Origin: Bacillota bacterium
GTDB lineage: Bacteria; Bacillota; Clostridia; Clostridiales; Clostridiaceae
Direction of reading: 5' to 3'
Length of the DNA: 42,947 bases
Assembly: GCA_030706015.1 (NCBI GenBank)
Contig: JAUZPI010000037.1
Coordinates: 1-42,947, forward strand
The position numbers and the translations under genes are program-made. The notes below the pieces were generated by a model that had not been told where the DNA came from, ran no database searches, and worked only from the letters and a program-made list of their open reading frames with translations. This document shows, piece after piece, positions 7,459 to 15,127 of the stretch (positions within the stretch are counted from its first letter, which is position 1; every line of letters starts with the position of its first letter).

Positions 7459-9819
7459 ATGGTAAGGCAGAAGGTGTGGGTTGCAGGGATAGCTGCCGCA
7501 GTAGCTTTAGCTGGAGCAATTACAGTTTACTCAACAGGAATATTAAGTGACACAAAGGTAAATGGAAATCTTTTAACCATTTCTCAAGGGAAAGATAAAA
7601 TAACTGTAAAGTTATGCAAGGATGATTTGGTGAAAGTGGATTTTCTTCCAGAAGGTAAAGCTACTGCTCATACTGAAGTTATTGCTGATAATAAATGGGA
7701 TGGGGCTAACGAAGGAAATAATGTAAAAGCGCAAATTGATACTAAGTCAAATCCTATGACAATTAAAACTGACAAGATGATAGTAAAGATAGATAAAAAA
7801 ACTAAAAGAATTTCTATATATGACAGCAAAGGAAATATGCTTATTAAAGAGCAGGATGTAAACGATATATACAATAAAGGCGTAAAATTTGACCATAATT
7901 CAGGAGATAAGTTCTATGGAATTAGTGGATACACGAATACTGAAGAGTCTACCGCTGGAATGTTGAAAACAGGAAATGTTGATGTAACAGCTGGTGCACA
8001 GGGGCATCCAGGGGGACCTTTTGTTTGGAGTACTAAGGGTTACGGTGTCTTAGTGGATTCAAATGGGGGAGATTTTTCAATAAAGGATACAAGTCTTACC
8101 TTTGATGACTGTTCGAAAAAGGATATAGAGTATTATGTGGCAGTAGGTAAGCCAACAGATATAATTGAAGCAACAGCGGACGTAACAGGAAAATCACCTA
8201 TGTTTCCTAAGTGGGCTACCGGCTTTACAAATAGTGAGTGGGGTATAGATGAAAAAGAGCTTACAAATATAGTGGATACTTATCGTTCTAAGAATATTCC
8301 AATTGATAACTATACTTTAGACTTTGACTGGAAGGCATGGGGACAAGATAACAACGGCGAATTTAGATGGAACGATACAAAGTTCCCAGATGGGTCATCA
8401 GGAAAGTTAAAAGAAATTATGGATTCAAAAGGTATTAAACTTACAGGAATAATGAAACCAAGAATTCATGTGGACACCGTTGAAGGAAAATATGCAGAGC
8501 AAAACAAGCTATGGCATCCTAATAGTGTTGTAGGCACTGATTACTTTTCTGGAAAGCAGGTAAGAGACTTGAACTTTGCTGATAGCAATTTAAGAAAGTG
8601 GTTCTTTAATAATGCTAAAGGGGCTATGGATACAGGCATAGCAGGCTGGTGGAATGACGAGGCCGATGAAGTTAATGATAATTTTCAGTTTATGAACATG
8701 CAAAAGGCAATGTATGAGGGACAAAGAGCAGCTAATGATACAAGAGTTTGGTCAATTAATAGAGACTTTTATTTAGGTTCTCAAAGATATGCCTATGGCA
8801 TGTGGTCTGGAGATATACCTACTGGTTTTTATTCTATGGAAGCCCAAAGAGAGAGAATGCTTTCAGCTATTAATTTAGCAGAACCTAAATGGGGGATGGA
8901 TACAGGTGGCTTTAATGGAAATCCAAACCCAGAAAATTATGCAAGATGGATTGAATTTAGTGCCTTTACACCTATATTTAGAGTTCATGGTAACCTAGAT
9001 GATCAAAGACAGCCTTGGGTTTTTGGAGACACGGCAGAGGCAGCAGCTAAAAAAGCAATACAGCTTAGATACAAGCTTATTCCATATATTTATGCTTATG
9101 ATAGAAAGGCCTATGAAACAGGGGTTGGTCTTGTTAAGCCTTTAGTATTTGATTATTCAGAGGACAAAAATGTTGAAAATGATGTGGATGCATGGATGTT
9201 TGGTGATTACATGCTAGTTTCTCCTGTAGTACAAGAAGGTCAAACAAGTAAAAAGATATATCTGCCAAAGGGTACTTGGATAGACTATTTTACAGGAAAG
9301 ACCTATGAGGGTGGAAGCACAATAGATTATACTGTGAATGCCAACACCTACGATGATATACCTCTTTTTGTTAAGAAGGGTGCTATAATACCTAATCAAG
9401 ATTCACAAAATTATGTAGGTGAGAAACCTGTAACTAATGTTTATGTGGATATATTCCCAGACAAAGAAAAGACAAGCTTCAATTATTATGATGATGATGG
9501 AAAAACATATCAATATGAAAAAGGTGTGTATTTTAAACAAAATATTGATGCACAGGACAAGGGTAATGGACAGGTAAATATTAATCTTTCAGCTAAAACT
9601 GGAAGCTATACACCAGAAACAAAATACTTTATCCTAAAGGTGCATGGAAAAGCATCAGACAGCGTGAACTTAGGCAGCAGTTCAGTTAAGGCCTATGGAA
9701 GCTTAGATGACTTGATGAATGCTGAAGGAGAAGGAACTGCAAAAGGGCAAGATGTTTATGGTGAAGTTACTTATGTAAAGGTGAAGCTTGGAGATAGTAA
9801 ATCAATAAATGTAAAATAA
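7459..9819 (+). CDS. Secreted glycoside hydrolase family 31 (alpha-glucosidase type)
   Basis: GH31 enzymes are retaining alpha-glycosidases. The 786-residue protein starts at an ATG preceded by AAAGGATGG and has an N-terminal hydrophobic signal or anchor (about 5-27). A beta-sandwich N-terminal domain is followed by the TIM barrel with DNYTLDFDWKAWG, the nucleophile Asp in GWWNDEADE (about D400) and the acid/base Asp in YGMWSGD (about D452). The C-terminal beta domains carry DIFPDKEKTSFNYYDDDG, as in GH31 enzymes with a DUF5110-like module. Substrate specificity (glucoside, galactoside or other) cannot be read with certainty. It stands as a single transcription unit closed by a hairpin. Confidence 0.92.
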   Translation: MVRQKVWVAGIAAAVALAGAITVYSTGILSDTKVNGNLLTISQGKDKITVKLCKDDLVKVDFLPEGKATAHTEVIADNKWDGANEGNNVKAQIDTKSNPMTIKTDKMIVKIDKKTKRISIYDSKGNMLIKEQDVNDIYNKGVKFDHNSGDKFYGISGYTNTEESTAGMLKTGNVDVTAGAQGHPGGPFVWSTKGYGVLVDSNGGDFSIKDTSLTFDDCSKKDIEYYVAVGKPTDIIEATADVTGKSPMFPKWATGFTNSEWGIDEKELTNIVDTYRSKNIPIDNYTLDFDWKAWGQDNNGEFRWNDTKFPDGSSGKLKEIMDSKGIKLTGIMKPRIHVDTVEGKYAEQNKLWHPNSVVGTDYFSGKQVRDLNFADSNLRKWFFNNAKGAMDTGIAGWWNDEADEVNDNFQFMNMQKAMYEGQRAANDTRVWSINRDFYLGSQRYAYGMWSGDIPTGFYSMEAQRERMLSAINLAEPKWGMDTGGFNGNPNPENYARWIEFSAFTPIFRVHGNLDDQRQPWVFGDTAEAAAKKAIQLRYKLIPYIYAYDRKAYETGVGLVKPLVFDYSEDKNVENDVDAWMFGDYMLVSPVVQEGQTSKKIYLPKGTWIDYFTGKTYEGGSTIDYTVNANTYDDIPLFVKKGAIIPNQDSQNYVGEKPVTNVYVDIFPDKEKTSFNYYDDDGKTYQYEKGVYFKQNIDAQDKGNGQVNINLSAKTGSYTPETKYFILKVHGKASDSVNLGSSSVKAYGSLDDLMNAEGEGTAKGQDVYGEVTYVKVKLGDSKSINVK

Positions 9820-9826
9820 CAGTAAT

Positions 9827-9861
9827 TAAGGGAATGAACCTGCAGGCTCATTCCCTTATCT
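9827..9861 (+). terminator. Terminator hairpin after the GH31 gene
   Basis: Perfect 11-bp arms TAAGGGAATGA and TCATTCCCTTA enclose a ten-base loop seven bases after the stop codon. The T-run is weak. Confidence 0.75.
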
Positions 9862-9916
9862 TATTCACTATTCAGCTGTATTGATAAGCTGATATAGATT
9901 AAATTATTTCACTGTA

Positions 9917-10102
9917 TTATAGTATACCTTCCTGTTTTAAAATCCCTTCAATCTCTGTTACTTTTTGGGATAGGAATAAAAATTGTTCTTTTATCATGTC
10001 ACTGGACAGATTATTTTCATTAAGATGTTTTTCCATATCTTCTACCGTACTTAAAGCTGCATCAATATCTTGTTTAGCAATCTCTAAACTTTGTTCATTC
10101 AT
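9917..10102 (-). CDS. Small acidic helical hypothetical protein (61 aa)
   Basis: The frame begins MNEQSLEIAKQDID and has AAAGGAGAT upstream of its ATG. The whole sequence looks helical, with spaced hydrophobic residues and a central LNENNLSSD break, suggesting a two-helix hairpin. It starts 13 bases after the stop of the zinc-ribbon gene at 10116-10358, so the two are probably co-transcribed. I do not recognise the family. Confidence 0.7.
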   Translation of the reverse strand: MNEQSLEIAKQDIDAALSTVEDMEKHLNENNLSSDMIKEQFLFLSQKVTEIEGILKQEGIL

Positions 10103-10115
10103 AATGAAATCTCCT

Positions 10116-10358
10116 TTAGTTTAATTTCTTTTTTAAGTTCTTTAAGTCATCTTCATCAATAAATGGAGCGTGAAATTCGAAGATTTTTTCATGACCGCAA
10201 TTGGGGCATACACATTCACATATGTCATAAGTCATATCCTCTATTAAAGCGATATCAAAATTTTCTGTTACATAGGTGTCCCCGCATACTTCACATGGTG
10301 TGTTATTAATAATATTATACTCACTTTCCATGTATTTCATAACATCTCTTAAAGTCAT
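10116..10358 (-). CDS. Small CxxC zinc-ribbon protein (80 aa)
   Basis: Two cysteine pairs, CEVCG near residue 18 and CPNCGHEK near residue 52, plus CEC just before the second, form a likely zinc ribbon. The protein is acidic, has no membrane segment, and ends in a Lys-rich tail (DDLKNLKKKLN). GGAGG lies nine bases before the ATG. It is the first gene of a two-gene unit with the 61-residue helical protein. Nucleic-acid or protein binding is possible, but no specific function can be read. Confidence 0.75.
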   Translation of the reverse strand: MTLRDVMKYMESEYNIINNTPCEVCGDTYVTENFDIALIEDMTYDICECVCPNCGHEKIFEFHAPFIDEDDLKNLKKKLN

Positions 10359-10567
10359 CTCAAGCCTCCATATACTAATTATTTACTAGTCACTATATGT
10401 ATATCCTGGTAAGTTTAGTAGTCCATTTTTGTTAAAATAGACTGTATAATAACTGTATCACTTGTGTTGATTAAATGCAAGGATAAAAAGTGTTGTAGCA
10501 TTTCTGGTGCATTTAATCATTTACAGTTAATATGGTAGAGAGCAATTGGGAGTGATATCCCTGTAAC

Positions 10568-10650
10568 TATAGAGTACTACTAGTTACTGAACGCTCCATA
10601 TTGGTTAGTGAATGGAAGCTCGACCTGAGGTCGAGAGAGAGTATTTGTGT
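10568..10650 (+). repeat. 83-bp structured repeat, copy B
   Basis: It aligns end to end with copies A and C, with the central hairpin CTCGACC-TGA-GGTCGAG. It lies immediately left of the composite repeat that begins at 10653. The gene-free stretch 10359-10920 consists mostly of copy B, the composite repeat and copy C. Confidence 0.75.
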
Positions 10651-10652
10651 CC

Positions 10653-10782
10653 TTCTAAAAGAAATAAGAATTGCTAGGCTCGTTCAAATGTAGCCTCAGC
10701 ACCACAAGACTTTACAGGTTACTAAATGTAGAAAGTCATAAATTATCCGCAATACAGGATAATTTATGACTTTCTATAAAAT
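10653..10782 (+). repeat. Composite palindromic repeat, copy 1
   Basis: The left part (AGAAATAAGAATTGCTA, then GCTCGTTCAAATG) matches the right arm of the palindrome at 14815-14994. About 25 bases further is a 19-bp perfect hairpin (10730-10748 with 10757-10775) built on CATAAATTATC. The same order of the two blocks recurs at 14937-15065. The hairpin arms differ between copies at three positions, each with a compensating change in the opposite arm. It encodes no protein. Confidence 0.7.
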
Positions 10783-10820
10783 GAAATGATAACGCTTCAA
10801 CGTGCTGATAACTCGAAATG

Positions 10821-10931
10821 TATAGAGTATTATTAGATATTGAACGCTCTATATCGGTTAGTGAATGGAAGCTCGATCTGAGATCGAGAGGGTTGATTTG
10901 TGTACCTGAGGTCGAGAGGGTTAATTTGTGT
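10821..10931 (+). repeat. 83-bp structured repeat copy C plus a truncated extra unit
   Basis: Positions 10821-10903 are a full copy, with hairpin CTCGATC-TGA-GATCGAG. Positions 10905-10931 repeat only the last 27 bp of the unit in tandem (CCTGAGGTCGAGAG to ATTTGTGT). The last bases of this extra piece overlap the final codons and stop of the antiporter gene on the other strand. Confidence 0.72.
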
Positions 10932-12093
10932 TCCTATGAGAGAAAGCCAGTTTTAGCAATACGGGAGTTATTAGCGTAGTGCCTATAACCACTATAAGTG
11001 TAGGGATAAAAAGTTTTTCTGTAATTATTCCGTTTTGTAGTCCCAGGTTAGTAGTGATTAGAGCCACTTCACCTCTAGAAACCATACCCATACCTACCTG
11101 TATAGATTCTCTTTTGTTTAACCCGCAGAGTCTCGCGGTTCCTCCGCAGCCAACTATCTTTCCAAGTACAGCTGTAATAAGCATTAATATGGTAAGCAGC
11201 AGTATATTTTTATTCATTGCACCTATATTAGTAGATAGACCTACACTGGCAAAGAATATTGGTGTTAAAAAGTAATGAGATATAGCCTTAACCTTTCCTT
11301 CAATGAAGTCCTTGTGAATTACACTTGAAAGCATAAGACCGGCTGCATAAGCACCTGTAATAGCTGCAATACCCAAAGCTTCTGCCAGATAACCAAGAAG
11401 AAGAGCAGCTGCAATAGAGAAAATTACTGCGGTATCATACTCACCCTTTTTAAATTTGATTTGATTGATAAGTTCAGGCAAAAATTTAATCATCAATATA
11501 CATATTAAGCAAAATACTATAACTTTTAGTAGAACCAGTCCAAGAGCCAGATACATAGCAGTTTTGTCTTGCATATTAGAAGTACTTGAAGCTGCTAGCA
11601 CGAAGGATATAACTACGAGCCCTAATATATCATCTATGACAGCTGCACCAAGTATGTTTATACCAGCTTTTGTATTCAATGAACCTAATTCTGTTAAGGT
11701 TTCTACAGAAATACTTACGCTGGTAGCAGTTAATATTACACCGACAAATAGGTTTTCGTAAAAATTAGTAAAGAATAAGCTGGCACACATTGTTCCAAAA
11801 AGCAAAGGAAGAATAATCCCGCCTAAAGCAATTAAGAAGGAAGAAAGTCCAGCCTTTTTCAACTCTTTAACATTTGTCTCCATACCAGCCAGAAACATTA
11901 GCATTATAACTCCAAGCTCAGATAGGAGCCTTAAACCTTCACTTTCTTTAACCAGGGAAAATACAGAAGGGCCGATTATAACACCGGCAATAAGAGTTCC
12001 AAGTACTGCTGGCATTTTGATTTTCCTGGATATAATACTGCCTATCCTTGTAAAAATAAGTATTATACCAATATCTAATAAAACACTGTCCAT
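10921..12093 (-). CDS. CPA2-family cation:proton antiporter
   Basis: The 390-residue membrane protein has about 12 hydrophobic segments and family landmarks: MPAVLGTLIAGVIIGPSVF near the start, LAGMETNVKELKK, the double Asp in VIDDILGL expected for the ion-binding site of electrogenic CPA2 exchangers, and AAITGAYAAGLMLSS. It should exchange H+ for Na+ or K+ across the membrane for pH and salt balance. There is no C-terminal TrkA-N regulatory domain, so it is shorter than KefB/KefC. ATG follows AGGAGAT. The last three residues and the stop codon come from the adjacent truncated repeat unit. Confidence 0.9.
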   Translation of the reverse strand: MDSVLLDIGIILIFTRIGSIISRKIKMPAVLGTLIAGVIIGPSVFSLVKESEGLRLLSELGVIMLMFLAGMETNVKELKKAGLSSFLIALGGIILPLLFGTMCASLFFTNFYENLFVGVILTATSVSISVETLTELGSLNTKAGINILGAAVIDDILGLVVISFVLAASSTSNMQDKTAMYLALGLVLLKVIVFCLICILMIKFLPELINQIKFKKGEYDTAVIFSIAAALLLGYLAEALGIAAITGAYAAGLMLSSVIHKDFIEGKVKAISHYFLTPIFFASVGLSTNIGAMNKNILLLTILMLITAVLGKIVGCGGTARLCGLNKRESIQVGMGMVSRGEVALITTNLGLQNGIITEKLFIPTLIVVIGTTLITPVLLKLAFSHRNTN

Positions 12094-12172
12094 AAATTAT
12101 CTCCTAAATACTAATAATTAATATAATAATAGCACTAATTTTTCTGTCTTACAATTAAGCTGCATTATGTGC

Positions 12173-12221
12173 GAAAATACGTTCGACTTTTATTGACAAA
12201 GGAACGCATGTTCGATATAAT
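12173..12221 (+). promoter_or_regulatory. Consensus promoter with LexA (SOS) boxes
   Basis: TTGACA (12193-12198) and TATAAT (12216-12221) are 17 bp apart. Filling that spacer is GAACGCATGTTC (12202-12213), a perfect match to the Bacillus/Clostridium LexA box GAAC-N4-GTTC. A second site, GAAAATACGTTC (12173-12184), has one mismatch, 29 bp upstream. A repressor bound at the first site would directly block RNA polymerase. The nearest gene downstream is the YciI-like gene, 117 bases after the -10. Confidence 0.72.
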
Positions 12222-12337
12222 ATATTCAAGTAATAAGTTTCATGTTTTAACCAATGCAAGAATATTTAAGTGATTTTCACAATATTAATAATCATGGCAC
12301 TTAAAGTGCTAAATTTTATTACATCGGGGGCTAAAAA

Positions 12338-12640
12338 ATGAGAGATAATTTATTTGTAAGGATAAATTTTAAAGCAGAAGATTCTAATGATACAAATGAC
12401 TCAAATGATAAGACAGGCTACTCCGGGGCACATATAAATCACACAGACATAAAGGCTACAAAATATTTAATAGGCGGCGGTTTTTATAACAAGAACAGCG
12501 GAAGTATAGTATTTAAGGCAAGAGACTTAAATGAGGTTAATCAAATTACAAATAACAATCCACTTATTAAAAATAAAAAATATAAATATGATTTAGTAAT
12601 TCTTCCTGACAGATTAAAAAAGAGTGCAGTGGGAGAATAA
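12338..12640 (+). CDS. YciI-like (YCII-related) small protein
   Basis: The 100-residue protein keeps the core of the YCII ferredoxin-like fold: a first strand LFVRINFK, then YLIGGGFYNKNSGSIVFKARDLNEVNQI, then NNPLIKNKKYKYDLVILP, equivalent to the usual GGF..GS..I..A.s.eea....DPf...gl..Y.v. The usual catalytic His-Asp pair of YciI cannot be placed with confidence. A polar insert (DSNDTNDSNDKTGYSGAHINH) is unusual. ATG has GGGGG eight bases upstream. It stands alone behind a promoter with LexA boxes and is closed by a large hairpin, which suggests damage-inducible expression. Confidence 0.65.
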   Translation: MRDNLFVRINFKAEDSNDTNDSNDKTGYSGAHINHTDIKATKYLIGGGFYNKNSGSIVFKARDLNEVNQITNNNPLIKNKKYKYDLVILPDRLKKSAVGE

Positions 12641-12645
12641 AACAT

Positions 12646-12713
12646 AAGGGATTTACTCCTTTTCGTGGCAAAATGCTGTGGCCATAAATAACCACGAAAG
12701 GAGAAATCCCTAT
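12646..12713. terminator. Large bidirectional terminator hairpin
   Basis: Arms of about 20 bp (AGGGATTTACTCC..CGTGG with CCACG..GGAGAAATCCCT) enclose a 23-base loop and sit between the convergent YciI-like and GH15 genes. The stem is much longer than other terminators in the window. Confidence 0.75.
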
Positions 12714-12729
12714 TAAGATAAAGGTTCTA

Positions 12730-14742
12730 TTAAGTTATAGTTTCTAAAAGTTGAACTGCGATAATAAACAGTGCGTGTGACCAATTTAAAGGAATAACCC
12801 AAGCAGGAGTTCCATCCTGTTTATCAATTTGTTCTGATAAAAGTCCTAAACAGGTTCTATGTTGTACAACCCAATCCAGCAATTCTTTTGCCTTATGGTA
12901 TTGTTTTTGCTTTATCCTAAATAATGCTAACCATAAAGTTGTTACAATCCAGGGGTTTCCACCAATATATACATCATTTTCATATCTTTTTATCCCTCCA
13001 ACCTTTTGATTCCAAAGCATTTTTTGTATTGAATCTGCTGTTTTTTGCATTTTAGCAGCTTCAGGAGAAAAAACCTGAAAAGGTTCAACCAAACCAAGCA
13101 GACTAGAATCTACAATCGGATCATAATTTATATAATAACTAATATATCCTTTTTTATCTTCTTTTTTATAGCCCATATCTTCGGTTTTTATTTCTGCTTC
13201 ATATACTTCTTTAGAAACCTCTTCATTTATAGTTCTATAATATCGCTGACTTTTTTCATTCCAAAATACTTCTTCTATTGATTTTTGGATTTTATCTGCA
13301 GCTGCCTTCCATTTAAAGCTTAATTCTTCATGACCTAACTCTTTGGCAATATTGTATGCGCCAAGGAGTCCTCCATATACTGCGGCAGAAGAATAGGCAT
13401 GCTGTCCTTCTCGCTCTTCCCATAAATCTAAACTACTTTTAGGGAGGTTGTTTTTGGTATTTATAAAATCAACTAAAAACTCAGCTCCTTTTTTCACAGC
13501 TTCCCATACCATATTTAAAAAATTACTATCCTCTGATTCTTCATAATATTGCCACATACCCCATAAGATACTTCCTCCCTCATCTATTTGAAATCCCCAG
13601 GAAGGTGCTAAATTTCCATTATGATAATGTCTTTGCTGCCAGGAGCCATCTTCATTTTGGGAGGTAAGAGTCCATAAATAAAAGGAACGTGAAAATTCTA
13701 AAAACCCTGCTATTTGAAAGGCTCTTGCAGCATATACTCCATCTCTTCCCCAACAATAATCATAACCTCCGCATCTAGAGTAAGTTTCATCTACCTCTGG
13801 TGCAGCTACAATACAACCGCTTTTTTTATCATATAATATTTTCTGAACCAGCAAAGAGCGTCTATACAGCATTTGGATTTTTTCATCCTCCAAGGAAAGC
13901 TGCTTACCTTCTTCTAAAAACTTTAGGTCTTCACGTTTTGTTATTTCTAACCACTCATTATAATTTTGTGATTTTGCTTCTTTCATTTTATAAATTGCTT
14001 CCTCTAATATATGACCACAAGAAAAATATAAAGGGAGTTCCTTAGTCTTATTTGGTTCAATGGAAAGGAAATAGCTGATAGCTCCTCGTGAATTTAAAAC
14101 AACTTTTCCTCCGCTTAGGCTGCCATGCTCTGCATCTTTTAAGGCGTCTTTTGTAGAATATCCACTGCACTTTATAGGACTTGAAATACAGAAAGCATAA
14201 TTGTCTCTATAATGAGCTAGACTATCTTCTTTAGCAATAAAGGTTGTGGTATTATATAACGGATTTTCTTCTATCTTTAAAGAGGTATAATGAATAAATT
14301 GTAGATTTGTTTTTTTATTACCTGTATTTGTTATTTCGAAGTTCCTCACTAGTAAATCTTTATTTGGAACTGCAAAGGTCGTTGATTTTATAAGCACGTT
14401 TAAGCTAGTTTTCTCCGCTGTTGAAACTAAAATATTAGTGTCTTTTATATAATATTGGTTATAACTCCACTGTTCATTTGGATCATCTAACCAAATCGTA
14501 TGATTTACCTTACCCAAAATAAAAATTCCAATTTTCGTTTCATCAATATGCTGAGGAATATCAATATTAGGCCACCATAAACGATATATTTGTCCATTTT
14601 CCCCTAAACTTGCAAGAAGAGAGGAGTTTCCTATTATGCCATTTACAAGATAGGGCTTTTTATTATACTCTGTACAAATTGGCTGAAGATACTCAATATG
14701 ACTGCAGCTCTTTTGTATGTTTATGCTTTTTCTCTTTCCCAA
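12730..14742 (-). CDS. Glycoside hydrolase family 15 (glucoamylase-type)
   Basis: GH15 enzymes release glucose from non-reducing ends of alpha-glucans by inversion. The protein (about 670 residues) has an N-terminal beta-sandwich domain (about 1-270) and an alpha/alpha barrel with CWGRDGVYAARA, the general acid in SLDLWEEREGQHAYSS and the general base in LSEQIDKQDGTPAWV followed by PLNWSHA. This is the prokaryotic two-domain layout. There is no signal peptide, so it probably acts in the cytoplasm on glycogen or imported dextrins. The start is placed at TTG 14742, eight bases after AAGGGAG; a GTG three codons upstream abuts that site and is less likely. Confidence 0.92.
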   Translation of the reverse strand: MGKRKSINIQKSCSHIEYLQPICTEYNKKPYLVNGIIGNSSLLASLGENGQIYRLWWPNIDIPQHIDETKIGIFILGKVNHTIWLDDPNEQWSYNQYYIKDTNILVSTAEKTSLNVLIKSTTFAVPNKDLLVRNFEITNTGNKKTNLQFIHYTSLKIEENPLYNTTTFIAKEDSLAHYRDNYAFCISSPIKCSGYSTKDALKDAEHGSLSGGKVVLNSRGAISYFLSIEPNKTKELPLYFSCGHILEEAIYKMKEAKSQNYNEWLEITKREDLKFLEEGKQLSLEDEKIQMLYRRSLLVQKILYDKKSGCIVAAPEVDETYSRCGGYDYCWGRDGVYAARAFQIAGFLEFSRSFYLWTLTSQNEDGSWQQRHYHNGNLAPSWGFQIDEGGSILWGMWQYYEESEDSNFLNMVWEAVKKGAEFLVDFINTKNNLPKSSLDLWEEREGQHAYSSAAVYGGLLGAYNIAKELGHEELSFKWKAAADKIQKSIEEVFWNEKSQRYYRTINEEVSKEVYEAEIKTEDMGYKKEDKKGYISYYINYDPIVDSSLLGLVEPFQVFSPEAAKMQKTADSIQKMLWNQKVGGIKRYENDVYIGGNPWIVTTLWLALFRIKQKQYHKAKELLDWVVQHRTCLGLLSEQIDKQDGTPAWVIPLNWSHALFIIAVQLLETIT

Positions 14743-14814
14743 AAAACTCACTCCCTTACAGTAACTAAAATTGGACTGTCACATATTCACAGTATATTCT
14801 AACTAAAATAAAAT

Positions 14815-14994
14815 AGTTCTGTATCACGTTGACTGCGTTTCACTTCGCTAAGCAATTCTAATATTTCTTTTATTCAAGCTTCCTAATGCTTCATAACTCG
14901 CGGCGCTCAAACAATTCAGCATTTTAACGGAATCTTTCTAAAAGAAATAAGAATTGCTAAGCTCGTTCAAATGCAGCCTTAGTGCTTCAGAACT
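14815..14994. repeat. 180-bp imperfect palindrome with AGTTCTG ends (MITE-like)
   Basis: The left arm (14815-14872) begins AGTTCTG and contains GCTAAGCAATTCT. The right arm (14939-14994) is its imperfect inverse, containing AGAATTGCTAAGC and ending CAGAACT. Roughly three quarters of arm positions match. There is no coding frame between the arms and no clear target-site duplication that I can identify. Confidence 0.6.
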
Positions 14995-15065
14995 ATTTGG
15001 CGTACTGAAGGAAGAAAACTATAAATTATCTAAAAACATGATAATTTATAGTTTTCTATTAAATA
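14937..15065 (+). repeat. Composite palindromic repeat, copy 2
   Basis: It repeats the block order of 10653-10782: AGAAATAAGAATTGCTA with GCTCGTTCAAATG, then an 18-bp perfect hairpin (15013-15030 with 15040-15057) built on ATAAATTATC. Its first half is also the right arm of the 180-bp palindrome. A 60-codon plus-strand frame here runs through these repeats and is not a gene. Confidence 0.7.
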
Positions 15066-15070
15066 AAAAA

Positions 15071-15121
15071 AGTTCTGCAGCACGTCAGCAGATGTTCAAA
15101 CTGCTAATGTGTTACAGAACT
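15071..15121 (-). terminator. Terminator derived from an AGTTCTG-ended palindrome
   Basis: A stem of about 20 bp (AGTTCTG..CACGT.AGCAG with CTGCTAATGTG.TACAGAACT) shares its ends with the 180-bp palindrome. Read on the minus strand it begins seven bases after the DedA-PAP2 stop and is followed by TTTTTTTATTT, an ideal terminator layout. It looks like a short version of the same element family that now serves as a terminator. Confidence 0.7.
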
Positions 15122-15127
15122 TTATGT

